This document shows positions 41,465 through 51,201 of a DNA stretch of 64,000 nt, one piece after another; the stretch's first letter is position 1; the number at the start of each line of letters is the position of its first letter. The notes below the pieces were generated by a model. That model saw only the letters and a program-made list of their open reading frames with translations. It did not search any database and was not told the origin of the DNA. Origin of the DNA: Jannaschia formosa. GTDB lineage: Bacteria > Pseudomonadota > Alphaproteobacteria > Rhodobacterales > Rhodobacteraceae. Made by a program: the position numbers and the translations under genes. The DNA lies in the NCBI RefSeq assembly GCF_003340555.1, contig NZ_QPLJ01000014.1, positions 45,693 through 109,692 of the forward strand, given 5' to 3'.

Positions 41465-43159
41465 TCAGTTCCCTCCTCCGAGCAGGCGTCTCGCGATGAC
41501 CTGCGCCTGGATCTCGGCTGCGCCCTCGAAGATGTTGAGGATGCGGGCGTCGCAGAGGATGCGGCTGATCGGGTATTCCAGCGCAAAGCCGTTGCCGCCG
41601 TGGATCTGCAGCCCGTTATCGGCCGCGGCCCAGGCCACGCGGGCGCCGAGCAGCTTGGCCATGCCGGCCTCGACATCGCAGCGGCGGTCGGCGTCCTTCT
41701 CACGGGCCGAGTAGTAGGTGAGCTGGCGCGCGACCATGATCTCGACCGCCATCAGAGCGATCTTGTTGGCGACGCGCGGGAAGGCGATCAGCGGCTTGCC
41801 GAACTGCTTGCGCGACTCGGCATAGGACAGGGCCTCGTCCAGCGCGGCTTGCCCCACGCCGATGGCGCGGGCGGCGGTCTGGATGCGCGCGCTCTCGAAG
41901 GTCTGCATCAGCTGCTTGAAGCCTTGGCCTTCCTCCTGCCCCAAGAGGTTGGCGCCGTCGACGCGGAAGTCGTCGAAATTGACGGTGTATTCCTTCATCC
42001 CGCGATAGCCGAGCACCTCGATCTCGCCGCCCGAGATGCCGGGGTCCTGCCAGGGCGCCTCGTCGGTGCCGGGGGTCTTTTCGGCGAGGAACATGCTGAG
42101 GCCACGGTAGTCGGTCGTGTCGGGCACCGTGCGGGCCAGCACGGTCATGACATGGGTGCGGGCGGCATGGGTGATCCAGGTCTTGTTGCCGTTCAGGATC
42201 CAGTCGCCGTTCTCGTCCTTCACGGCCTTGGTGCGCAGCGATCCGAGATCGGAGCCGGTGTTCGGCTCGGTGAAGACCGCCGTGGGCAGTGTCTCACCGG
42301 AGGCGAGCTTCGGGAGCCAATGCGCCTTCTGCGCGTCGGTGCCGCCGGCCAGCACCAGTTCGGCCGCGATCTCGGAGCGGGTGCCGAGGGAGCCGACGCC
42401 GATATAGCCGCGCGACAACTCTTCGGAGACGACGCACATCGCGGCCTTGGGCATGCCGAGGCCACCGAACTCCTCGGGGATGGTCAGGCCGAAGACGCCC
42501 ATCTCGGACATCTCCTCGATGATCTCCATCGGGATCAGCTCGTCCTTCAGGTGCCACTCGTGGGCGTGGGGGGCGACCTTGTCCTGCGACCAGCGGCGGA
42601 ACTGGTCGCGGATCATCTCCAGCTCCTCGTCGAGGCCGGAGGCGCCGTAGGTCGTGCTGCCCGCCCGCTCGCGCATCAGCTCCACCAGGCGGGTGCGGGC
42701 GGCCTGGCTGTTGCCCTCGTTGCACAGCGTCATGACCTCGGGGACCATCAGGTCGCGCTGGTCGTCCTGGCCGAGCCCCATGTCCTGCGGGCGCAGGATC
42801 TCGGTCTGGCTCATGGGCAGGCCGCCGGAGAGCTGCCACAGATACTCGCCGAAGGCGATCTGGTGGATCAGCGCCTCGATCTCGCCGAAGCGGCCGTCCC
42901 CGGTCAGGCGCTCGGCCCAGTGCTGCATCTGCGCGAGGGCTTGGGAATAGGTGGCGAGCCAGGCGAGCCCGTGGGCGGCGGTCTGCTCGGCCTCGAGCAG
43001 GGCGGCGTCGACGCGGCCCGAGGGGGCGACGCGGGCGCGGACGGACTCCTTCGCCCTGACCTCGAGGGACTGGACGGCGCCGACCGCGGCGCGGGTCAGG
43101 TCCAGAAGGTCGGGGAGAAGGGCCTCGGCCCGGGGCATCGTCTGTCCGTCATGGGGCAT
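41465..43159 (-). CDS. mcd: (2S)-methylsuccinyl-CoA dehydrogenase
   Basis: An acyl-CoA dehydrogenase-family flavoprotein of 564 residues with an extra N-terminal domain of about 150 residues (LLPDLLDLTRAAVGAVQSLEVRAK...), the feature that separates methylsuccinyl-CoA dehydrogenase from ordinary acyl-CoA dehydrogenases. It oxidises methylsuccinyl-CoA to mesaconyl-CoA in the ethylmalonyl-CoA pathway for C2 assimilation. The core has FTEPNTGSDLGSL (FAD/substrate loop), ESRKQFGKPL and the C-terminal NIFEGAAEIQ with the catalytic-type glutamate. AAGGAGG 7 bases upstream fixes the ATG at 43159. ETF, the likely electron acceptor, is encoded about 11 kb away. Confidence 0.9.
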   Translation of the reverse strand: MPHDGQTMPRAEALLPDLLDLTRAAVGAVQSLEVRAKESVRARVAPSGRVDAALLEAEQTAAHGLAWLATYSQALAQMQHWAERLTGDGRFGEIEALIHQIAFGEYLWQLSGGLPMSQTEILRPQDMGLGQDDQRDLMVPEVMTLCNEGNSQAARTRLVELMRERAGSTTYGASGLDEELEMIRDQFRRWSQDKVAPHAHEWHLKDELIPMEIIEEMSEMGVFGLTIPEEFGGLGMPKAAMCVVSEELSRGYIGVGSLGTRSEIAAELVLAGGTDAQKAHWLPKLASGETLPTAVFTEPNTGSDLGSLRTKAVKDENGDWILNGNKTWITHAARTHVMTVLARTVPDTTDYRGLSMFLAEKTPGTDEAPWQDPGISGGEIEVLGYRGMKEYTVNFDDFRVDGANLLGQEEGQGFKQLMQTFESARIQTAARAIGVGQAALDEALSYAESRKQFGKPLIAFPRVANKIALMAVEIMVARQLTYYSAREKDADRRCDVEAGMAKLLGARVAWAAADNGLQIHGGNGFALEYPISRILCDARILNIFEGAAEIQAQVIARRLLGGGN

Positions 43160-43188
43160 CGGCCGCCTCCTTGATAGGTGAATCATCC

Positions 43189-43205
43189 TTCGCAGTTGCA
43201 GCGAA
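43189..43205. promoter_or_regulatory. Inverted repeat upstream of mcd
   Basis: TTCGC-AGTTGCA-GCGAA lies 30-46 bases upstream of mcd in the divergent region shared with the TSUP gene. It is a candidate operator; the spacing and sequence loosely recall sites of short-chain-acyl-CoA-responsive regulators of this pathway, but the match is not strong enough to name one. Confidence 0.35.
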
Positions 43206-43297
43206 ACTTAATTCCACCACCCACCCCCGGCAAGGGAAGAAAGTGACCATGCGACTTTGTGTGGTGCCCGTCCCGCCGCAGGCGTAAGGGCAGGCGC

Positions 43298-44056
43298 ATG
43301 GACTCGCTGACGCCGCTTTTCTGGACCCTGTCTCTCGGCATCGCCTTCTTCGCGGGGATCGTGAAGGGCGCGATCGGCTTCGCCGTTCCGCTGATCATGA
43401 TATCGGGCCTGTCGAGCTTTCTCCACCCGCATCTGGCGCTGGCGGGCATGATGATCCCGGTGCTGCTGACCAACCTGTGGCAGGTGTCGCGGTATGGCTG
43501 GGTGCCGGCGAAGGAGGGCGCGAAGCTGCACTGGCGCTACATCGTCATCGTCATGATCGCGATCTTCGGGGCGGCCCAGCTGGTGACATCGATCCCGCGG
43601 GAGACCTTCTACTTCGTCCTCGGCATCCCGGTGATCGTCCTGTCGCTGATCCAGCTCGTCGGCGTGCGTCTGCACGTCCCGCCCCACCGGCGGGTGCCGG
43701 CGGAATGGGCCGCAGGGCTCGTCTCGGGCCTGCTGGGCGGGCTGGCGGGCACCTGGGGGCCGACGACGGCGCTGTATCTGCTGGCGGTGGACACGCCCAA
43801 GGCGCGGCAGATGGTGGTGCAGGGCGTGATCTATGGCGCGGGGTCCGTGGTGCTGGTGCTGGCGCATCTGCGGTCGGGCATCCTGAACGGTGAGACAGCG
43901 CTGTTCTCGGCGGCGCTGCTGCCTGCGGCGCTCGCGGGGATGGGGGCGGGCTTCCGGCTGCAGGACCGGATGGACCAGGACCTGTTCCGGAAGGCGACGC
44001 TGGTGGTGCTGGTCGTGGCCGGGGCGAACCTGCTGCGGAAGGGCCTGGTTGGCTGA
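43298..44056 (+). CDS. TSUP (TauE/SafE) family membrane permease
   Basis: A 252-residue membrane protein with seven to eight hydrophobic segments, in the TauE/SafE family of presumed sulfite or organosulfonate exporters. The N-terminal GIVKGAIGFAVPLIMISGLSSFL and the second-half GLVSGLLGGLAGTWGPTTALYL are the paired family repeats. AGGGCAGG precedes the ATG. Divergent from mcd; substrate unknown. Confidence 0.87.
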   Translation: MDSLTPLFWTLSLGIAFFAGIVKGAIGFAVPLIMISGLSSFLHPHLALAGMMIPVLLTNLWQVSRYGWVPAKEGAKLHWRYIVIVMIAIFGAAQLVTSIPRETFYFVLGIPVIVLSLIQLVGVRLHVPPHRRVPAEWAAGLVSGLLGGLAGTWGPTTALYLLAVDTPKARQMVVQGVIYGAGSVVLVLAHLRSGILNGETALFSAALLPAALAGMGAGFRLQDRMDQDLFRKATLVVLVVAGANLLRKGLVG

Positions 44057-44110
44057 GCGGCGGCGTGGGGCCTGACGGGGACCCGGCCTCACCGTCCGGC
44101 CGGGCGGTGG

Positions 44111-44614
44111 TCAGGACATGAACCGGAAGCAGGCCGCCTCGACCGGGCCGCGGCCGCCTTCCGCGGTGACGTCGAAGGGCACCTCGACGACCGGCGCGCC
44201 GTCGATCTCGACGCCGAAGGTCCAGGGGCCGGGGACCTTCTCGTAGTCGAACTCGAAGGTGAAGACGTTGATGTTGTCCTCGCCGGGGATGAGGTCCGTC
44301 GCCCAGGACTGGCGGGTGACCTGCCGTTCACCCATCGGCGGATGGGTAACGGTGACGCGCACGTCCTGCGCCGGGGTGCCGGGCTTCAGCCCGACGCGGA
44401 TGCCGAAGCTGAGGTTGGACATGGTCGGCACGGTGCGGGCGTTCAGGTCGAAGACGATCCCGGACTCGATCTGGCGGATCGCGCCGACCTCGGTGTCGGG
44501 CGCCTCGACCAGCTCGCCCGTCACGATCCGGGGGCAGACGATGCCCGCCTCCAGGAGCTGCACCTGCGCCGGGGCCTGGGTGGCGATTAGGGCGAGGACG
44601 AAGGCGAGGCGCAT
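44111..44614 (-). CDS. DUF3859 secreted protein
   Basis: A 167-residue exported protein with a signal peptide (residues 1-17, ending APA-Q). The mature chain matches the DUF3859 family: IVCPRIVTGELVEAPDTEVGAI, PTMSNLSFGIRVGLKP and VRVTVTHPPMGERQVTRQSW. It looks like an immunoglobulin-like beta-sandwich. Start at 44614, since upstream codons add nothing recognisable. Function unknown. It converges with the TSUP gene. Confidence 0.82.
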   Translation of the reverse strand: MRLAFVLALIATQAPAQVQLLEAGIVCPRIVTGELVEAPDTEVGAIRQIESGIVFDLNARTVPTMSNLSFGIRVGLKPGTPAQDVRVTVTHPPMGERQVTRQSWATDLIPGEDNINVFTFEFDYEKVPGPWTFGVEIDGAPVVEVPFDVTAEGGRGPVEAACFRFMS

Positions 44615-44710
44615 CGGTGTCTCCCGAATGGAGGCGGGCCGCCCCGGAGGACGGCCCGTCGAGCAAAGCACCCCGGCAGCAGGGGTGCAAGCATCCCCCG
44701 GGGGCAGGTC

Positions 44711-46309
<1,599 letters not shown>

Positions 46310-46611
46310 AGAGGCCTCCTACCTGTGCATGACGTAACGGGACAGGGGTCACAAAGGTTCCTCTGCCGTCCCCTCTAGGTAACATGATTGCCAAGCCGTT
46401 AAAGTGACGGTTAGCGCAACCATGCCCGGCTGTTTGCGTTATCAGGCCCCGGTCCGGAGCCCGTCCGCCTTAACCCCGCCTTAATGGCGGGGGAGCCACA
46501 GTTCGGGGCGCGAATCACCCCGGTCACGAAATGAGTTGATTCCGTCGCGCATTTTCGGAGACTTGGCGGAAAAAACACGGCAGCAATGCAGGCAACAAGA
46601 AGGGCAGTCAC
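46310..46611. promoter_or_regulatory. Divergent pckA/chvI promoter region with a CtrA-type box
   Basis: This 302-base stretch has no gene and must contain both promoters. TTAA-N7-TTAA at 46470-46484 is a perfect CtrA box, 128 bases before the chvI ATG and 161 bases from the pckA ATG. The same bases can form a hairpin CCCCGCC-TTAAT-GGCGGGG (46474-46492), so a structural role is an alternative. The region is AT-richer than its surroundings, especially 46530-46600. Confidence 0.55.
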
Positions 46612-47313
46612 ATGTCGCGGATCGCGCTCGTCGACGACGACAGGAACATCCTGACGTCGGTCTCCATGACTCTTGAAGCGGAAGGCTTCGAGGTCGAAAC
46701 CTACAATGACGGCCAGTCGGCGCTCGACGCCTTCAACCGTCAGATGCCCGACCTGGGCGTCTTCGACATCAAGATGCCGCGGATGGACGGGATGGACCTG
46801 CTGCAGCGGCTGCGGCAGAAATCCTCGGTCCCGGTCATCTTCCTGACCTCCAAGGACGACGAGATCGACGAGGTTCTGGGCCTGCGGATGGGTGCCGACG
46901 ACTACGTCCGCAAGCCGTTCAGCCAGCGCCTTCTGGTCGAGCGCATCCGCGCCATCCTGCGCCGGCAGGAGGCGATCGCCTCCGACGAGACCGAGGCGCC
47001 GGAAGAGACGCAGGTGATGATCCGCGGCGACCTGTCGATGGACCCGCTGCGCCACGCGGTGAAGTGGAAGGGGCGCGACGTGACCCTGACCGTGACCGAG
47101 TTCCTGCTGCTGCAGGCGCTTGCCCAGCGGCCGGGCTTCGTGAAGTCGCGCGACCAGCTGATGGACGTCGCCTATGACGACCAGGTCTATGTCGACGACC
47201 GCACCATCGACAGCCACATCAAGCGTCTGCGCAAGAAGATGCGCTCCGCCGATCCCGAATTCTCGGCGATCGAGACGCTCTACGGTATCGGCTACCGCTA
47301 CAACGAGGAATAG
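46612..47313 (+). CDS. chvI: ChvI response regulator
   Basis: OmpR-type response regulator of 233 residues: receiver domain with acidic pocket Asp8-Asp10 (LVDDD) and phospho-acceptor Asp52 in [11 protein letters not shown], the conserved Lys in KPF, and a C-terminal winged-helix DNA-binding domain. With ChvG it forms the alphaproteobacterial envelope and acid-stress system (ChvGI, ExoS/ChvI, BvrSR). The pckA-chvI-chvG-hprK order is diagnostic. The gene probably also autoregulates through the upstream region, an inference from relatives. Confidence 0.95.
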   Translation: MSRIALVDDDRNILTSVSMTLEAEGFEVETYNDGQSALDAFNRQMPDLGVFDIKMPRMDGMDLLQRLRQKSSVPVIFLTSKDDEIDEVLGLRMGADDYVRKPFSQRLLVERIRAILRRQEAIASDETEAPEETQVMIRGDLSMDPLRHAVKWKGRDVTLTVTEFLLLQALAQRPGFVKSRDQLMDVAYDDQVYVDDRTIDSHIKRLRKKMRSADPEFSAIETLYGIGYRYNEE

Positions 47314-47322
47314 GCCGGGCTT

Positions 47323-49053
47323 ATGGCATCGGCGACGGACATGGACATGGCCCCGGAGCGGGCGCCGCGCAGCCGCAACGCGCTCGACGGAGAGGTCGTC
47401 CTGGGCGAGGACTGGGAACGGCCCGAAGGCACCGAGGCGGAACTCGCCTCGGCGCGGGAGCGGCGGGGCCTTCTGTCGCTCGACCGCTCGCCGCTGGCGC
47501 GGAAGATCATCCTGTTCAACCTGCTCGCGATCCTGCTGCTGGTCGCGGGCGTCCTGTTCCTGAACCCGACCCATGAAAGCCTGGTCATGCAGCGCGAGCG
47601 GGGCCTCGTCACCGAGGCCCGGCTCGTCGCCGACGTGCTGGAAGCCTCGCTGCCCGCCGGCGGTCCCGTCAGCTTCGGCGCGGGCGACGGTGTCGACGTG
47701 CCCGACCTGCTGTCGCGGATGGACCTGCCGCGCGGCGTCGAGGTCCATGTCTTCGACACTCAGGGCGCGCTGATCGCGCAGGCCGTGGGCGAGACCGAGT
47801 CGCGCCCCGTACGCGGGCTGGAGACGCAGGTCCAGCAGACGACGGTCATCACCAGCCTTCTGAACGCGGTGTGGGAAGGGGTCTCGGCCGTCTTCTCGCC
47901 CACCCCGGACGAGGCGCCGCGGCCGCTGGCCGTCGCGCGCGACCTCGTCGCGACGGCGCTGCCCGACGAAAGCCAGATCCGCGGCTATCACGGCGAGGCG
48001 GGGCAGCTCTACACGGTGACGACGCCCGTCACCGTCGGGGGCCAGGTGATGGGCACCATCGCCGTGACCACCCCCGCCGGCGAGATCGACTCGCTGGTCC
48101 GGGCGGAGCGGGAGCAGCTTCTGCAGATGTTCATGATCGCGCTGACGGTATCGATCCTGCTCAGCCTGCTGCTGGCCTCGACCATCGCCAACCCCCTCTC
48201 GGACCTGGCCGCCGCGGCGGAGCTCGGGCGCGACAAGCACGCCCGGAAGATGTCGCCGCAGCGCGTGCGCATCCCCGACCTGACCGCGCGACCCGACGAG
48301 ATCGGGCGCCTGTCGGGCGCGCTGCGCGGGATGATCTCGGCGCTCTACGACCGGATCGACAGCAACGAGCAATTCGCGGCCGACGTCGCGCATGAGATCA
48401 AGAACCCGCTGGCGAGCTTGCGCTCGGCCGTGGGCACCATGGCACTCGCCAAGACCGACGAGCAGCGCACCCGCCTGCTGGAAGTGATCGAGCACGACGT
48501 GCGCAGGCTGGACCGCCTCGTCTCCGACATCTCCAACGCGTCGCGGCTCGACAGCGAGCTTGTCAAGGAGGAGGAGGAGCCGTTCGACCTCGTGAAGATG
48601 CTGCGCAACCTGACCGTCTACCACTCCCAGGAGGCGGAGCTGGAGGGGATCGACTTCATCACCGACCTTCCGAAGGAGCCCATCGTCATCATGGGGCTGG
48701 AGGCGCGGCTGGCGCAGGTCTTCGTCAACCTCGTAAGCAACGCGCTGTCCTTCTGCGAAGAGGGCGACGCGGTGCGCGTCTGGCTGCGCCGCCGCGCCAA
48801 CCGTGTGCTGGTCGTTGTCGAGGATACCGGCCCCGGCATCCCCGAGGCGGCGCTGACCAAGGTCTTCAACCGTTTCTACAGCGAGCGGCCGATGCAGGAT
48901 TTCGGCAACCACTCGGGCCTGGGCCTCGCCATCTCCAAGCAGATCGTCGAGGCCCATGGCGGCGTCATCTGGGCCGAGAACATCCGCCCCACGGACCTGG
49001 ACGTCACGTCGGAGCCGCTGGGCGCGCGCTTCGTCGTCGGCCTGCCCGTCTGA
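47323..49053 (+). CDS. chvG: ChvG sensor histidine kinase
   Basis: Membrane histidine kinase of 576 residues, partner of ChvI. A cytoplasmic lead of about 60 residues, membrane helix 62-80, a periplasmic sensor domain of about 185 residues, a second helix near 267-285, a HAMP linker, the phosphorylated His357 in the HEIKNPL H-box, and an ATPase domain with NLVSNALSF (N box), DTGPGIP (G1) and SGLGLAISKQI (G2). The ribosome-binding site before the ATG at 47323 is weak, and an in-frame ATG at 47338 is possible. Confidence 0.94.
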   Translation: MASATDMDMAPERAPRSRNALDGEVVLGEDWERPEGTEAELASARERRGLLSLDRSPLARKIILFNLLAILLLVAGVLFLNPTHESLVMQRERGLVTEARLVADVLEASLPAGGPVSFGAGDGVDVPDLLSRMDLPRGVEVHVFDTQGALIAQAVGETESRPVRGLETQVQQTTVITSLLNAVWEGVSAVFSPTPDEAPRPLAVARDLVATALPDESQIRGYHGEAGQLYTVTTPVTVGGQVMGTIAVTTPAGEIDSLVRAEREQLLQMFMIALTVSILLSLLLASTIANPLSDLAAAAELGRDKHARKMSPQRVRIPDLTARPDEIGRLSGALRGMISALYDRIDSNEQFAADVAHEIKNPLASLRSAVGTMALAKTDEQRTRLLEVIEHDVRRLDRLVSDISNASRLDSELVKEEEEPFDLVKMLRNLTVYHSQEAELEGIDFITDLPKEPIVIMGLEARLAQVFVNLVSNALSFCEEGDAVRVWLRRRANRVLVVVEDTGPGIPEAALTKVFNRFYSERPMQDFGNHSGLGLAISKQIVEAHGGVIWAENIRPTDLDVTSEPLGARFVVGLPV

Positions 49054-49057
49054 GCGC

Positions 49058-49492
49058 GTGTCCGCGTGGCGGCCCGAAACCCATCGGGTTGGCACCGGCA
49101 TTCACGCGATCCACGCGACCGCCGTGTCGGTGGCCGGGCGCGGGCTCCTCATCCTCGGGCCGTCGAGGGCGGGGAAGTCGTCGCTCGCCTGTCAGATGAT
49201 CGCGCTGGGCGCGGCGCTCGTCTCCGACGACCGGGTCGAGATCGGGCCGGGCCCCCGGCTGCGCCGCCCGCCGGAGGGACCCGCGATGATCGAGCTTCGC
49301 GGCCTCGGGCTGGTCGCCTGCGCGACCGAAGAGGCCGCGCTCGCCGCCGCACTCCTGCTCGGGCCCTCCGCCGCGCGCCTGCCGGAGCGGGAGACGATCG
49401 CGCTGGCGGGTCACGACGTCCCGCTGCTGCGCCATCCTGCCATGCCGGAGCTCGCGGCGAAGCTGATTCTCTGGCTCCGCGCCGCGGCTTGA
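49058..49492 (+). CDS. hprK: HPr kinase/phosphorylase, short alphaproteobacterial form
   Basis: A 144-residue HPr kinase that consists only of the C-terminal catalytic domain; the N-terminal domain of the Gram-positive enzyme is absent, as usual in alphaproteobacteria. It phosphorylates and dephosphorylates HPr on its regulatory serine. The P-loop is GPSRAGKSSL (residues 34-43) and LVSDDRVEI follows. The start is a GTG, 4 bases after chvG. Its substrate HPr is encoded three genes downstream. Confidence 0.9.
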   Translation: MSAWRPETHRVGTGIHAIHATAVSVAGRGLLILGPSRAGKSSLACQMIALGAALVSDDRVEIGPGPRLRRPPEGPAMIELRGLGLVACATEEAALAAALLLGPSAARLPERETIALAGHDVPLLRHPAMPELAAKLILWLRAAA

Positions 49493-49592
49493 CCGGCCGC
49501 GATCACCATTCCGCGACCGTCAGGCGCATTCCTTCAAACTGCCGCGGCGCAGCATTATTTCTGCGGCCTGTCCCCCTTGCCGGAGCCCGAAC

Positions 49593-50522
49593 TTGACCGC
49601 TACCGATGCCGCCCCCGATCTGCTGCTCGTGACCGGGCCCTCCGGGGCCGGGCGCACGACTGCGCTGCGCGCGCTGGAAGACAGCGGATGGGAGGTGATC
49701 GACAACCTGCCGATGTCGCTGCTCGACCGCCTGCTCTCGACGACGCAGGCGGAGCCGCAGCCGCTTGCCCTCTGCTTCGACGTGCGCAACCGCGACTTCA
49801 CCGTCGACGGCCTGCTGGCGCGGCTGGCGGCGCTGCGCGCCGATCCGGACATCGCGGCGCGGATGCTCTATCTCGACTGCAGCGCCGACAAGCTGATCGC
49901 CCGGTTCTCCGAGACGCGCCGCCGCCACCCGATGGCCCCTTCCGAGGATGCCGAGACCGGCGTCCGGCGCGAGCTCGACCTGATCTCGGACCTGAAGCCG
50001 CAGGCCGACATCGCCATCGACACCACGAAGATGACCGTTCACGACCTGAAAGCGGAGGTGACGCGGCTCTTCGGACGGGACGCCGACCTGTCGGTCTCGG
50101 TCCAGTCCTTCAGCTACAAGCGCGGCCTGCCGCGCGGGCTGGACATCGTCTTCGACCTGCGTTTCCTCGCCAACCCGCATTGGGTGCCGGAGCTTCGCGC
50201 CCATACGGGGCTGCATCCGGACGTCGCCGCGCATGTGACCGGCGACCCCCGCTTCGCCGAGTTCTACGACCGGATGACCGGCCTGATCCTGTCGACGCTG
50301 CCCGCCTATCGCGACGAGGGGCGGGCGCATCTGACCATCGGGCTGGGCTGTACCGGGGGCAAGCACCGCTCGGTCGCCGTGACCGAATTGCTCGCGGCCA
50401 CTCTTGCAGAGGCCGGGTGGCGGGTGTCTAGTCGCCACAGGGAACTGGACCGTCGCGACGCGAGAGGCGACGGTGAAGCCGGGCGGCCCGACTCTCGGGC
50501 CGGCGGAGGGAAGACCTTTTGA
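49593..50522 (+). CDS. rapZ: RapZ-family nucleotide-binding protein
   Basis: A 309-residue P-loop protein of the RapZ (YvcJ/YhbJ) family, an RNase adapter controlling small-RNA decay in enterics and commonly located with PTS genes. The P-loop reads GPSGAGRTT, with Arg21 in place of the usual lysine. FDVRNRDF, FSETRRRHPM, and the C-terminal domain with IGLGCTGGKHRSV are intact. The start appears to be a TTG with GGAG upstream. It ends with a basic, disordered tail. Confidence 0.9.
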   Translation: MTATDAAPDLLLVTGPSGAGRTTALRALEDSGWEVIDNLPMSLLDRLLSTTQAEPQPLALCFDVRNRDFTVDGLLARLAALRADPDIAARMLYLDCSADKLIARFSETRRRHPMAPSEDAETGVRRELDLISDLKPQADIAIDTTKMTVHDLKAEVTRLFGRDADLSVSVQSFSYKRGLPRGLDIVFDLRFLANPHWVPELRAHTGLHPDVAAHVTGDPRFAEFYDRMTGLILSTLPAYRDEGRAHLTIGLGCTGGKHRSVAVTELLAATLAEAGWRVSSRHRELDRRDARGDGEAGRPDSRAGGGKTF

Positions 50523-50911
50523 TCGGGATTGTGATCGTCGCCCATGGTGGGCTTGCTGACGAGTATCTGAAGGCCGTCGAACACGTGATCGGGCCGCAAG
50601 ACGGGGTGCGGGCCATCGCCGTCTCGGCCGCCTGCGACCGGGTCGCCAAGGAGCAGGAGATCTGCCGCGCCGCCGACGCCGTCGACGACGGAGCCGGCGT
50701 GGTGGTCGTGACCGACATCTACGGCGGCTCTCCGTCGAACCTGTCGATGAGCGCCTGCCGCCCCGCGAACCGCGTCATCTTCTACGGCGCGAACCTGCCC
50801 GCTCTGATCAAGCTGGCGGTAAGCCGCGCCAAGCCGGTCGCCGAGGCCGTGGCCTTGGCCAAGGCCGCCGGAACGCGCTACATGGACATCGCACAGGGAC
50901 CGGCCGCCTGA
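50519..50911 (+). CDS. PTS mannose-type EIIA protein
   Basis: A 130-residue EIIA of the mannose/fructose family; the phosphoacceptor His9 is in IVAHGGLADEY. DIYGGSPSNL is the second active-site loop. In alphaproteobacteria this protein belongs to a regulatory, permease-free phosphotransferase system fed by EI-Ntr and HPr. The start seems to be a TTG overlapping the rapZ stop; no ATG is available. Its phosphorylation state may report to the neighbouring ChvGI and HPr kinase, as shown in relatives. Confidence 0.9.
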   Translation: MIGIVIVAHGGLADEYLKAVEHVIGPQDGVRAIAVSAACDRVAKEQEICRAADAVDDGAGVVVVTDIYGGSPSNLSMSACRPANRVIFYGANLPALIKLAVSRAKPVAEAVALAKAAGTRYMDIAQGPAA

Positions 50912-50931
50912 CTGGCGGTGCGGGAGGGGAC

Positions 50932-51201
50932 ATGGCGCGGCGGATACTGGACATCGTGAACGAGAAGGGGCTGCATGCGCGGGCCTCGGCCAAGTTCGTT
51001 GAATGCGCGGAACGTTTCGACGCGACCGCCACCGTGAGCCGCAACGGCATGCAGGCCAGCGGCGACTCGATCATGGGCCTGCTGATGCTGGTCGCCGCCT
51101 GCGGCACGAAGATCGAGGTCGAGACCCGGGGCCCCGAGGCCGATGCGCTGATGGATGCGCTGGCGGCCCTGGTCGCCGGCAAGTTCGGAGAGGACATGTG
51201 A
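50932..51201 (+). CDS. ptsH: HPr phosphocarrier protein
   Basis: An 89-residue HPr. His15 in NEKGLHARAS receives phosphate from enzyme I, and Ser46 in ASGDSIMGLLML is the HprK target. Both regulatory inputs are thus present in this cluster: EI-Ntr (encoded elsewhere) and HprK. No sugar permease is nearby, supporting a purely regulatory chain. Its stop overlaps the start of the acyltransferase gene. Confidence 0.95.
   Translation: MARRILDIVNEKGLHARASAKFVECAERFDATATVSRNGMQASGDSIMGLLMLVAACGTKIEVETRGPEADALMDALAALVAGKFGEDM

Noticed and set aside
43171-43187. TTGAT...ATCA resemblance to an FNR box before mcd
   Set aside because: The half-sites are separated by 6 bases rather than 4 and one end is imperfect; not an FNR site.
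46397-46412. TTAA...TTAG resemblance to a third CtrA box near pckA
   Set aside because: Spacing is 8, not 7, and the second half-site is TTAG; outside the consensus.
46411-49101. 896-codon minus-strand open frame
   Set aside because: Antisense to chvI and chvG; shadow of third-position GC bias.
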